DNA of 7,234 nt from an uncultured Anaerolineaceae bacterium (lineage in GTDB: Bacteria > Chloroflexota > Anaerolineae > Anaerolineales > Anaerolineaceae). The translations under genes and the position numbers were made by a program. This document shows, piece by piece, positions 1 to 6,319 of this stretch. The first letter of the stretch is position 1. Each line of letters opens with the position of its first letter. The notes under the pieces are model-generated. The model searched no databases and was not told the origin of the DNA. It saw nothing but the letters and a program-made list of their open reading frames with translations. The DNA is taken from assembly GCA_937907495.1 (NCBI GenBank), contig CALESS010000489.1, positions 1-7,234 on the forward strand, written 5' to 3'.

Positions 1-6
1 TCTTTC

Positions 7-240
7 TTATTCTTCGGGAGGATAAATTGAGGGTGGCTTTCGCTCCCAGCCCTGGTTGGGTTCGGAATCTGAAGCTGGTAAATGGCTGATTTGTTGGAGA
101 TACTCGCCCACGGCCTCCAGGCTGGTAAAGGTGAATACCTGGTGGGTGTGCGGGTCCTCCAGCGAGGCGGCCCAGCCCGGCGACTCGCTATCGCCAGTTT
201 TCCAAATCCGCAGCAGGAAGGAACGATAATTGGGTCTCAT
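7..240 (-). CDS. Small conserved protein of unknown function, divergent from the SARP regulator
   Basis: A complete 77-residue frame from ATG (240) to TAA (7-9). The N-terminal half reads as a compact fold: 'YRSFLLRIW' (residues 5-13), then 'WAASLEDPHT' (23-32), then 'VFTFTSLEAVGEYLQQ' (35-50). This suggests two or three beta strands followed by a helix. The last 25 or so residues are polar and proline-rich ('SEPNQGWERKPPSIYPPEE') and probably disordered. From memory, short proteins with the same 'SFLLR(L/I)W...SLEDP.T...F.SLE' arrangement occur in Chloroflexota, often near large SARP-type regulators; that is recalled, not checked. No catalytic motif, signal peptide or membrane segment is visible. 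No Shine-Dalgarno sequence precedes the ATG, and a plausible -10 lies so close that the mRNA may be nearly leaderless. Its divergent placement suggests it shares control with the regulator gene. Function unknown. Confidence 0.75.
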   Translation of the reverse strand: MRPNYRSFLLRIWKTGDSESPGWAASLEDPHTHQVFTFTSLEAVGEYLQQISHLPASDSEPNQGWERKPPSIYPPEE

Positions 241-249
241 TAGCGTGAG

Positions 250-279
250 TTTACAAAAACCTTGTCAAAAAAACGTCAA
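250..279 (-). promoter_or_regulatory. Candidate promoter of the 77-aa gene
   Basis: Read on the minus strand, TTGACG (279-274, five of six to the -35 consensus) is followed after 18 bp by TGTAAA (255-250, four of six to the -10 consensus). A start about 7 bp downstream would leave only about three bases before the ATG at 240, fitting the absence of a ribosome binding site. A perfect TTGACA also lies at 268-263 but has no good -10 at the right distance. Both TTGAC elements coincide with the GTCAAAA heptamers discussed for the opposite strand, so this could also be the operator of the neighbour. Predicted from sequence only. Confidence 0.35.
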
Positions 280-281
280 AA
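264..281 (+). promoter_or_regulatory. Tandem GTCAAAA heptamers, 11-bp period: candidate SARP operator
   Basis: GTCAAAA occurs at 264-270 and again at 275-281, exactly 11 bp apart start to start, about one helical turn. SARP-family regulators are known to bind heptameric direct repeats with 11-bp (or 22-bp) periodicity near the -35 region of their targets. The repeat heads the SARP gene itself, so autoregulation is the inference. The downstream heptamer ends 13 bp before the -10 box, rather than the about 8 bp typical of Streptomyces SARP sites. A third GTC at 287-289 nearly continues the periodicity. Confidence 0.45.
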
Positions 282-300
282 GGATGGTCTCCGCTATAAT
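273..300 (+). promoter_or_regulatory. Promoter of the SARP regulator gene
   Basis: A perfect -10 hexamer TATAAT lies at 295-300. At 16 bp spacing the -35 position (273-278, ACGTCA) matches only three of six consensus bases, which fits a promoter that needs an activator bound next to the -35. Transcription would begin near 306-308, giving a leader of only about 15 bases before the ATG at 322. The perfect -10 is clear in the sequence; the need for an activator is inferred. Confidence 0.6.
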
Positions 301-303
301 TAA

Positions 304-321
304 GGATGGGAGAGTTCATCC
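304..321 (+). promoter_or_regulatory. Small hairpin enclosing the ribosome binding site of the SARP gene
   Basis: GGATG (304-308) and CATCC (317-321) are perfect inverted repeats separated by the eight bases GGAGAGTT. The purine-rich Shine-Dalgarno stretch (GGGAGAG, 308-314) sits almost entirely in the loop, seven bases before the ATG at 322. This RBS supports the chosen start. A 5-bp stem is weak, and if transcription starts near 307 the 5' arm would be only partly present in the RNA, so it may act as DNA or not at all. Confidence 0.35.
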
Positions 322-3300
322 ATGCCGACCTTGCGCCTGACCTGTTTCCATCACCTGCAAATTGAACAAGATGGTCAAATCATCAACCGCTTTGATACGG
401 ACAAGGCACGGGCACTGCTGGTGTACCTGGCGGTGGAGAATTCCCGCCCTCACAACCGCTCACACCTGGCGGGCTTGCTGTGGTCGGATCAATCCGAGGA
501 GCAAGCCCTGCACAGCCTGCGGCAAACCATTTCCAGCCTGCGCAAAACCCTGGGAGATGCGTCTTCTTCCAATCCTGTCTTGCAGATCGAGCGGGATCTG
601 GTGCAGTTGAATCCGGCCCGTGGGGTGTGGGTGGATGTACACGCCTTCCGCTCCGGGCTGGCGGAGCTTAACTCATCCCGACCGCCCGGACAGGGCCGGT
701 GGTTGAACGTGCGCCAACTGGCGAAGGCGCTGAAAATCCGCCGGGGGTCCTTTCTGGCTCATTTTGATTTGAAGGGGGATTTGCTATTTAATGAATGGCA
801 ATTGCTGGTGCGGGAGGAACTGGACCAATTGGCTGTGGAAGGGCTGGGTCTGCTGGCACAGGTATATGAACGGCGGGGGGAATTCCACCAGGCCCGCCTG
901 GCTGCCCAACAAATCATCGAACTCTCCCCCTGGGATGAAGCGGCACACCTGCAATTGATGCGCTTGCTGGTACTGGATGGACAGCCTGGCGCAGCCTTGA
1001 ACCAGTTTCGCCTTCTGCGCCGCACCCTGCAGGAAGAATTGGGCATCGAACCGGCGGGCGAGACCGTGGCCTTATTTGAAAAAATTCGCTCCACTGGCGG
1101 CCAAGCGGGGGTGATTTCCCTATCCCGCCCAGCCGAGCCTTCCAATTTACCGCTCTCATCCACTACTTTTGTGGGCCGGGAACAGGAAATGGATGAGGTT
1201 GCCAGCCTGCTGGCAAAACCAGATTGCCGCCTGGTGACGCTCTTCGGCCCGGGCGGAGTTGGTAAAACACGCCTGGCACTGGAAGCCGCCCGTCAGCAGA
1301 TGGGGGCCGTAGCGGATGGTGTTTTTTACGTCCCGCTGGCGGGGGCTTCCAGCAGCCGCCAGACCTATACCAGCATCGCCGATGCGCTGCGCCTGGTGCT
1401 CGCCGAGCAGGGCGACCCGCAGGCACGGGTGATTGACTACCTGCACCACAAGCAATTACTGCTGGTGCTGGATAACTATGAGCAGCTTTTGGCCGCTCCC
1501 GATGGCACGCTGCCGCTGGTGGAAATCCTCGGGAATGCAGCCGGGGTCAAGCTGCTCGTCACCTCGCGGGTACGGCTGATGCTGCAGGAGGAGTGGGTTT
1601 ACCCGGTTAGCGGCCTGGGCGTTCCGGCGGCAAACCGCCTAATTAGCCTGCAAAGCGCGGCGGATTATGACGCCCTGGAGTTGTTCCAGCGGCGCGCCTG
1701 CCAGGTGGAACCGGCATTTGCCTTTACCCCCGCCTCTCTGCCTGCGGTCATCCAAATTTGCCAGATGTTGGAGGGCCTGCCGCTGGGAGTGGAACTGGCA
1801 GCCGCACAGGTCTGGGCTCAACCTTGCAGCGCCATTGCGGAGAGCATTTCCACGCGCCTGAATTCACTCTCTACGTATGCCAGCAACGCGGATCCGCGCC
1901 ACCGCAGCCTGTGGACGGTGTTTGAAGTCTCGTGGCAAGGGCTATCCCCTGGCGAACAGGAAACTTTCTGCCAGTTGGCCATCTTCCCCGGCAGTTTCGA
2001 GGCGGATGCCGCCCGCCAGGTTTCCGGGGCCGAAGCCGCTCAACTCACCCAACTGGTCAACCGTTCCCTGTTGATCTTGGAGCCGGGAGGATCGTACCGC
2101 ATGCACGAAGCCATCCGCCAGTTTGGGCGGGAAAAACTTGCTGCATCCGGTCTCCTGCCGGGGATGCAAGCCCGGCATGCCCGTTTCTTCGTCTCTTTTC
2201 TGGCAGGGCAAAAGCCGCTCGTGCAAGGATCGGAGCAGAAGCAATCCCTGGCGGTTATTCAATCCCAAATTGGCAATTGCCGCCAGGCCTGGCAATGGCT
2301 GATCGAGAACCGTCAATGGGAGGGGGTGGCAGCCAGCCTGGAATCTTTGTATCATTTCTTCAACATCCGCAGCCGGTTTTCCGAAGGCATTGACCTCTTC
2401 CTTCCGGCAATCGCCCTGTTGAAAGCGAACCCAACCCCCTGCGATGAGCCGCTCCTGGGCACACTGCTGGCGCGGGTGGGTTCCCTGGCCTACTATGCCC
2501 GGCAAAATACCCTGGCCCTGGAGACGCTGGAACAGGCGCAGGAGATCTTTCTGCAGCATGTTATCCCGCAGGAACTGGCCTTTGCCCGCATCAGCCTGGG
2601 CGGGATGTACCTGCGCTCCAAGGATTTTGAAAAAGCCCTGGCCTGTGCCCAACAAAACCTGGCTTACTTTCAACAGGCGGGGGATGCCCTGGGGGAAACC
2701 CGCGCCCTGTATCTGCACGGGCTGATCCAGAACCGCCTGGGGAAAATTCAGGAATCCAGGCGCTTGCTGTTGGAAGCAGTGCGGGTGGGGAAACAGACGG
2801 ATGACCGCCGGCGCCTGATGGCGCCACTTAACTTGCTGGGAGATATCGCCTGCAGCGAAGGAAATTATGCCGAAGCCGAAGCCTTGTTTTGCGAGAGCCT
2901 GGCCCTGGCGCGCGATCTGGAGGATTTATATTACCAGGCCATCCTGCTTAATAATTTGGCCAGCGTGTACCTGTTGAACCAGCAGTACGCGGCCGCCAAC
3001 AACACCTTTGAAGAAAGCCTGCGCATCTGCCGCGAAATCGGTGATCTGGATGGGGAAAGTCTGGCTTTGAACAACCTGGGGGAGCTGGCGGTGGTGCAAG
3101 GGGAGTTTGAGCGGGCCATTGCCTACTCCAACCAGGCGCTGCAGATCGCCCTGGAAATTGAAGAGGATTGGACGATCATTGTCTGCCAGAATAACCTGGG
3201 GGAGGCATACCTCGGCCTGGGGCAATATGATCTGGCCCTCAATTACCTGATGCAAGCCATCCGCACCGCCTGGGAGCGCCAGGCTTATGACCAATTGCCG

Positions 3301-3510
3301 CGTTTTGTCATCAATGCCGGGCGCTGCTGCCAGTTGCAGAACAAAACCGATCAGGCGCGGGAGTTCTATCAAGCCGCCCTGGCGCATTCGGCAACCGAAC
3401 ACGAGATGCGCAAGCGGGCAGACCGCTGGCTGGCAGAGATCAATGCCCCCGGGGAGGTGGAGCCAGATGATAAGCGGCTGGAAGAGCTGGTCCGCCGGTG
3501 GATTGACTGA
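322..3510 (+). CDS. SARP/BTAD–NB-ARC–TPR transcriptional regulator (AfsR-like STAND protein)
   Basis: A 1062-residue cytoplasmic regulator with AfsR-type domain order. Residues 1-100 form the SARP winged-helix DNA-binding domain ('DKARALLVYLAVE' 27-39, 'HRSHLAGLLW'-like segment 44-54, 'LHSLRQTISSLRKTLGD' 63-79). Residues 105-255 are the BTAD helical domain ('WDEAAHLQLMRLL' 204-216, 'QFRLLRRTLQEELGIEP' 228-244). An NB-ARC-type ATPase follows: 'FVGRE' 283-287, Walker A GPGGVGKT 309-316, Walker B 'LLLVLDN' 379-385, sensor 'LLVTSR' 411-416, 'GLPL' 485-488, and 'RMHEAIRQF' 593-601 where an MHD-like motif is expected. Residues about 715-1040 hold TPR repeats with roughly 40-residue spacing, clearest at 'NNLASVYLL', 'NNLGELAVV' and 'NNLGEAYLG'. 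By family knowledge, ligand or partner binding to the TPRs drives nucleotide exchange and oligomerisation, and the SARP domain then recruits RNA polymerase. Target and ligand unknown. The Walker motifs look intact and no frameshift is seen. The start is supported by GGGAGAG seven bases upstream. Confidence 0.95.
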   Translation: MPTLRLTCFHHLQIEQDGQIINRFDTDKARALLVYLAVENSRPHNRSHLAGLLWSDQSEEQALHSLRQTISSLRKTLGDASSSNPVLQIERDLVQLNPARGVWVDVHAFRSGLAELNSSRPPGQGRWLNVRQLAKALKIRRGSFLAHFDLKGDLLFNEWQLLVREELDQLAVEGLGLLAQVYERRGEFHQARLAAQQIIELSPWDEAAHLQLMRLLVLDGQPGAALNQFRLLRRTLQEELGIEPAGETVALFEKIRSTGGQAGVISLSRPAEPSNLPLSSTTFVGREQEMDEVASLLAKPDCRLVTLFGPGGVGKTRLALEAARQQMGAVADGVFYVPLAGASSSRQTYTSIADALRLVLAEQGDPQARVIDYLHHKQLLLVLDNYEQLLAAPDGTLPLVEILGNAAGVKLLVTSRVRLMLQEEWVYPVSGLGVPAANRLISLQSAADYDALELFQRRACQVEPAFAFTPASLPAVIQICQMLEGLPLGVELAAAQVWAQPCSAIAESISTRLNSLSTYASNADPRHRSLWTVFEVSWQGLSPGEQETFCQLAIFPGSFEADAARQVSGAEAAQLTQLVNRSLLILEPGGSYRMHEAIRQFGREKLAASGLLPGMQARHARFFVSFLAGQKPLVQGSEQKQSLAVIQSQIGNCRQAWQWLIENRQWEGVAASLESLYHFFNIRSRFSEGIDLFLPAIALLKANPTPCDEPLLGTLLARVGSLAYYARQNTLALETLEQAQEIFLQHVIPQELAFARISLGGMYLRSKDFEKALACAQQNLAYFQQAGDALGETRALYLHGLIQNRLGKIQESRRLLLEAVRVGKQTDDRRRLMAPLNLLGDIACSEGNYAEAEALFCESLALARDLEDLYYQAILLNNLASVYLLNQQYAAANNTFEESLRICREIGDLDGESLALNNLGELAVVQGEFERAIAYSNQALQIALEIEEDWTIIVCQNNLGEAYLGLGQYDLALNYLMQAIRTAWERQAYDQLPRFVINAGRCCQLQNKTDQAREFYQAALAHSATEHEMRKRADRWLAEINAPGEVEPDDKRLEELVRRWID

Positions 3511-3511
3511 C

Positions 3512-3555
3512 TTTTGCCGTTTCGGCCTTTAATTTCCCGGGTGCCGGGGGCAAAA
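3512..3555. terminator. Hairpin cluster between convergent genes; possible terminator
   Basis: Three overlapping inverted repeats fill the 47-bp gap between converging genes. GCCG/CGGC (3516-3519 and 3523-3526, loop TTT) is followed on the plus strand by CTTTAATTT, a weak intrinsic-terminator shape for the regulator mRNA. CCCGG/CCGGG (3536-3540 and 3544-3548, loop GTG) could serve either strand. TTTTGCC (3512-3518) and GGCAAAA (3549-3555) form a 7-bp outer pair that would enclose the rest. No arm is followed by a good U-tract on the minus strand, so termination of the reductase mRNA is less certain. Confidence 0.4.
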
Positions 3556-3557
3556 CA

Positions 3558-4547
3558 TCACCCCAGGATGCGGTTGATCTCCTGTAATTCCTCTGCCGAA
3601 AAATCGAGGCGCTGTAACGCACCCACGGCATCTTCGATCTGGCTGGTCTTGCTGGCGCCGATCAAGACCGAGGTCATGGTTTCGTGGCGCAGCACCCAGG
3701 CCAGGGCCATCTGCGCCAGGGTTTGGCCGCGGGATTTGGCCAGTTGGTTGAGTTTTTCCACCCGGGCCAGTTTTTCGGGAGTGATGCTGGCGGGCCGCAG
3801 GAAGCCGTGCGGTTTGGCGGCGCGGGAATCCTCTGGAATGCCCCCCAGGTATTTATCGGTCAGCAAGCCCTGGGCAAGCGGAGAGAACGCAATGCAACCG
3901 ATGCCTTCCTCCTTCAACACGTCCAGCAGGCCATCCTCCACCCAGCGGTTGAACATGCTATACGCAGGCTGGTGAATCAGGCAGGGCGTGCCGAGCTGGC
4001 GCAAAATTTGGGCCGCCTGGCGGGCCTTCTCCGGAGGGTAATTGGAGATGCCGGCGTACAGGGCGCGCCCGGAGCGCACCACGTAATCCAGCGCCTGCAT
4101 CGTCTCCTCCAGCGGGGTTTCCGGGTCGGGGCGGTGATGGTAGAAGATGTCCACATAGGCCAGGCCCATGCGCTTCAGGCTCTGATCCAGGCTGGAGACC
4201 AGGTACTTGCGCGAGCCCCAATCCCCATAGGGACCATCCCACATGGTATATCCCGCTTTGGAAGAAATCACCAATTCATCCCGGTAGGGTTTGAGGTCTT
4301 TTTCCAGCACCTGGCCGAAAGTCTCCTCGGCGGAACCGGGCGGCGGGCCGTAGTTGTTGGCCAGGTCAAAGTGGGTGATGCCCAGGTCAAAGGCGCGCAA
4401 GAGCATGGTGCGGCTGTTGGCGTACACATCCACCCCGCCGAAGTTGTGCCACAGGCCGAGTGAGATGGCGGGTAATTTCAAGCCGCTGCGACCGCAGCGA
4501 TTGTAGCGCATCACTTGATAGCGGGATGGTGCGGGGGTATCGTTCAT
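3558..4547 (-). CDS. Aldo/keto reductase, YghZ-like (Kv-beta-related) family
   Basis: A 329-residue soluble NADPH-dependent carbonyl reductase of the usual length for this family. The AKR catalytic tetrad is visible: D61 and Y66 in 'FDLANNYG', K97 in 'VISSKAG', and H138 in 'IFYHHRPD'. The phosphate/NADP-binding end is 'IGASKTSQIEDAV' (296-308), and 'ISLGLWHNFG' (28-37) and 'GCIAFSPLAQGLLTDKY' (217-233) are typical barrel strands. The closest named relative I recognise is YghZ, an L-glyceraldehyde-3-phosphate/methylglyoxal reductase; the 'SLGLWHNFGG' and 'HHRPDPETPLEETM' segments resemble it. The natural substrate here is not determinable from sequence. Two ATGs lie in tandem (4550 and 4547); AGGAG at 4558-4554 is three bases from the first and six from the second, so I chose 4547. 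Longer upstream extensions lack family similarity. It lies downstream of the membrane hydrolase on the same strand, 101 bp away, and may be co-transcribed. Confidence 0.92.
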   Translation of the reverse strand: MNDTPAPSRYQVMRYNRCGRSGLKLPAISLGLWHNFGGVDVYANSRTMLLRAFDLGITHFDLANNYGPPPGSAEETFGQVLEKDLKPYRDELVISSKAGYTMWDGPYGDWGSRKYLVSSLDQSLKRMGLAYVDIFYHHRPDPETPLEETMQALDYVVRSGRALYAGISNYPPEKARQAAQILRQLGTPCLIHQPAYSMFNRWVEDGLLDVLKEEGIGCIAFSPLAQGLLTDKYLGGIPEDSRAAKPHGFLRPASITPEKLARVEKLNQLAKSRGQTLAQMALAWVLRHETMTSVLIGASKTSQIEDAVGALQRLDFSAEELQEINRILG

Positions 4548-4553
4548 CATTTT

Positions 4554-4558
4554 CTCCT
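4554..4558 (-). promoter_or_regulatory. Ribosome binding site deciding the reductase start
   Basis: On the minus strand AGGAG is followed by AAA and then two in-frame ATG codons back to back. The six-base spacing to the second ATG favours it over the first, and it rules against longer starts further upstream that would otherwise add 53 residues. Confidence 0.7.
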
Positions 4559-4599
4559 GTAAATCGTTCTTGAAACAATGGCCTTCCATGGATCTGGCC

Positions 4600-4647
4600 G
4601 CCCGTTCCAGCCTGTGGAGCGGGCGAATGCCCGGCGCTGCATCCGGG
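4600..4647 (-). repeat. Intergenic overlapping inverted repeats (RNA structure candidate)
   Basis: Between hydrolase stop and reductase start lie three stems that share arms. The strongest pairs 4600-4609 with 4615-4624 (ten positions, one mismatch or wobble, five-base loop). CGGGC at 4620-4624 can instead pair with GCCCG at 4629-4633 (four-base loop GAAT), and CCCGG at 4630-4634 can pair with CCGGG at 4643-4647. Using one stem excludes its neighbour. No U-tract follows on either strand, so an intrinsic terminator is unlikely; mRNA processing, 3'-end protection or attenuation between the two genes is possible. Pairing is visible in the sequence; function is inferred. Confidence 0.45.
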
Positions 4648-4648
4648 A

Positions 4649-6319
4649 TTAGCCAAACAATACGCCCTGCGGCAGAATCAACCAGTAGAGCAGTACTGCC
4701 ATGCAAAACGCCGTCAGCCAGGGCCGGCGCCCCACCGATTGGATCAGGCTGCCGAAGAGCAGCACCAGCCAGAGGATCAGCAGCCCTTGCAAACCGCCGA
4801 TCATGCCGGAAAGCGAACCAATCACCGCCATGAGAAGGGTGTAGAGGAAGAACGGCAGCAGGCCGATCAGGTTCACCAGCAGGCGGGAAGAGCCGGCTGC
4901 TGGCAGCATGCGCGCCTCCTGGAGTCCGATCCAGAACCCAAGCGCAGTGAAGGGGGTGAAGATGACCAGCCAGAGCAAACGGATATTCAATGGAAAGGTG
5001 TAGAACCAGCCGCTGCGGGCGTAGGCGCCCGTCAGGATGAGCATCGCCGCGCTTATCACCAGCACAGCCAGCAGATGCCGGACATCTTTGCGCGCCGCAG
5101 GAAGCGCAGCCGGAGCGCGGGCAGCCAGGTTCAACTTACCATGCACTCCCGGCATTTTTCCCCGGCGGTAAAGCACGAAGAGCAGCAAACCATATCCACC
5201 GATAAAGCCGACGTAGATCAGGTTGAAGACGGGTTTTCCCACCGGCAGAACGAAAAACAGGCTGCCGAGCACGGCTGCCACCGGCAGTGCTGCCAGCCAG
5301 AGCCACATTTTCCCCCACAGGAAGCGCCGAAGATGGGTGATGGCAATCGGTGGCGGGGTGCTTTGCCCGGGGTGGGTTTGTATCCACCATCTATTGGCGC
5401 TCCACAATCCCAACAACATGGCAGCCAGGGCTGCAATCCAGGTCACCACCCGCAGCCGGGCAGGCCCCGGGCCGGGGAAGACCGTGCCGGTGCGCCCGGT
5501 CAGCCATTGCTGGAGGGTCTGCAGGACGCGCGGCGAGAAGGGTTCGTAGTTATGCACCAGCCCCGGCAGAATCCACTGCTGGCGGGGTGCGCCTTCCCCA
5601 TCGGATTGAAAAACCCCTTCCGCTTGCTGATAATTGGAGGCCGTTAAGCGGCTAAACAGTTGTTCGGCCGCAGCCGGGGTGAGGATGTCATCCCAGGTGC
5701 CGCTGACCAGTAAAATGGGCACAGGCGGGTTCTGCGGCCCCAGCGCTTGCACCCAGGGCAGGTCACCATCCGAGGTACCGGTAAAAAATTCCGATTGGAC
5801 ATTGGTGGAAAGGTTGACCTGGGTGCCCAGCAGCACCAGCCCGGCCACAGGAGACGGGTTGAGGGTGGCGGATTGTAAAGCCACGCGCGCCCCTAGGCTG
5901 TGACCCAGCACGAAGACCTGGTCAGGCCGCAGACCGGAAAGGCGGCTGTATTCCTCCAGCGCGGAAAGTGCCTGGCGGGCCAGGCGGTCGGTACTGGCGT
6001 TGTCAAAGGTCAGGGTGCCCGGCGAGCGCCCATGCCCGGAAAAATCAAAGCGAAACACATGCCAGCCCGCGCCCTGGAACTGGCTGGCGAGACTGGTCAT
6101 GGTGATCTGATCTGAACCAAAACCTTCGAGCAGCAGAACCCCCCACGGTTGCTGCCCCGCGGTGTAAGTGCCCGCCAGGCGGTCTCCCGCTTCATCTATG
6201 AACAAAACTTTCTGCGCCGGGGCGGGTGGGCGGTCTATGAATGCCACAACGGTGATGAAACCAATTGCCAGCAACAGGCAGCCCACCGCTAGGAGGAGGT
6301 AAGGCGATAATTTCTTCAT
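4649..6319 (-). CDS. Membrane-anchored alpha/beta hydrolase with C-terminal multi-spanning domain
   Basis: A 556-residue two-part protein. Residues 5-28 are a signal anchor ('YLLLAVGCLLLAIGFITVVAF'-type segment, 7-27). Residues about 36-275 are an alpha/beta hydrolase fold: oxyanion-side segment 'LLLEGFGSD' (62-70), 'FDFSGHGRS' (91-99), nucleophile elbow GHSLG with S141, probable acid D210 or D211 in 'SGTWDDILTP', and probable catalytic H256 in 'GLVHNYEPF'. After a Pro/Gly linker (about 280-287), residues 289-550 contain about eight hydrophobic helices (approximately 289-307, 338-358, 366-383, 416-433, 446-464, 480-500, 506-527, 533-550). The single anchor would place the hydrolase domain outside the cytoplasmic membrane. 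It is an esterase/lipase/dienelactone-hydrolase-like enzyme of unknown substrate; the membrane domain is not one I recognise. The start at 6319 lacks a Shine-Dalgarno sequence but is fixed by the anchor sequence. It probably begins its own transcript and may include the downstream reductase. Confidence 0.85.
   Translation of the reverse strand: MKKLSPYLLLAVGCLLLAIGFITVVAFIDRPPAPAQKVLFIDEAGDRLAGTYTAGQQPWGVLLLEGFGSDQITMTSLASQFQGAGWHVFRFDFSGHGRSPGTLTFDNASTDRLARQALSALEEYSRLSGLRPDQVFVLGHSLGARVALQSATLNPSPVAGLVLLGTQVNLSTNVQSEFFTGTSDGDLPWVQALGPQNPPVPILLVSGTWDDILTPAAAEQLFSRLTASNYQQAEGVFQSDGEGAPRQQWILPGLVHNYEPFSPRVLQTLQQWLTGRTGTVFPGPGPARLRVVTWIAALAAMLLGLWSANRWWIQTHPGQSTPPPIAITHLRRFLWGKMWLWLAALPVAAVLGSLFFVLPVGKPVFNLIYVGFIGGYGLLLFVLYRRGKMPGVHGKLNLAARAPAALPAARKDVRHLLAVLVISAAMLILTGAYARSGWFYTFPLNIRLLWLVIFTPFTALGFWIGLQEARMLPAAGSSRLLVNLIGLLPFFLYTLLMAVIGSLSGMIGGLQGLLILWLVLLFGSLIQSVGRRPWLTAFCMAVLLYWLILPQGVLFG

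Noticed and set aside
1942..2718. Long minus-strand open frame (258 codons) opposite the regulator gene
   Set aside because: It lies entirely inside the NB-ARC/TPR coding region; its translation is Gln/Gly/Leu-rich with no recognisable motif, as expected for the antisense of a GC-rich gene.
4361..4392. Direct repeat CCAGGTCAAAG (4361-4371 and 4382-4392), resembling the GTCAAAA heptamer
   Set aside because: It falls within the reductase gene and encodes the two 'FDL' tripeptides of 'AFDLGITHFDLANNYG'; the spacing is 21 bp, and coding explains it.
3684..4463. Plus-strand open frame (259 codons) opposite the aldo/keto reductase
   Set aside because: The reductase strand carries a full catalytic tetrad; the antisense translation is low complexity in Gly, Gln, His and Val with no domain.
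4600..4624. Intrinsic terminator after the hydrolase gene
   Set aside because: The stem is strong, but no U-tract follows on either strand, so it is recorded as a structure candidate instead.
4548..4706. N-terminal extension of the reductase by 53 residues to an upstream ATG
   Set aside because: The extension has no family similarity, overlaps the end of the hydrolase gene, and a good AGGAG sits just before the ATG pair at 4550/4547.
4739..5647. Plus-strand open frame (302 codons) opposite the membrane hydrolase
   Set aside because: Translation is extremely rich in Gln, His, Glu and Arg, which is what the antisense of Leu- and Ala-rich membrane helices gives.
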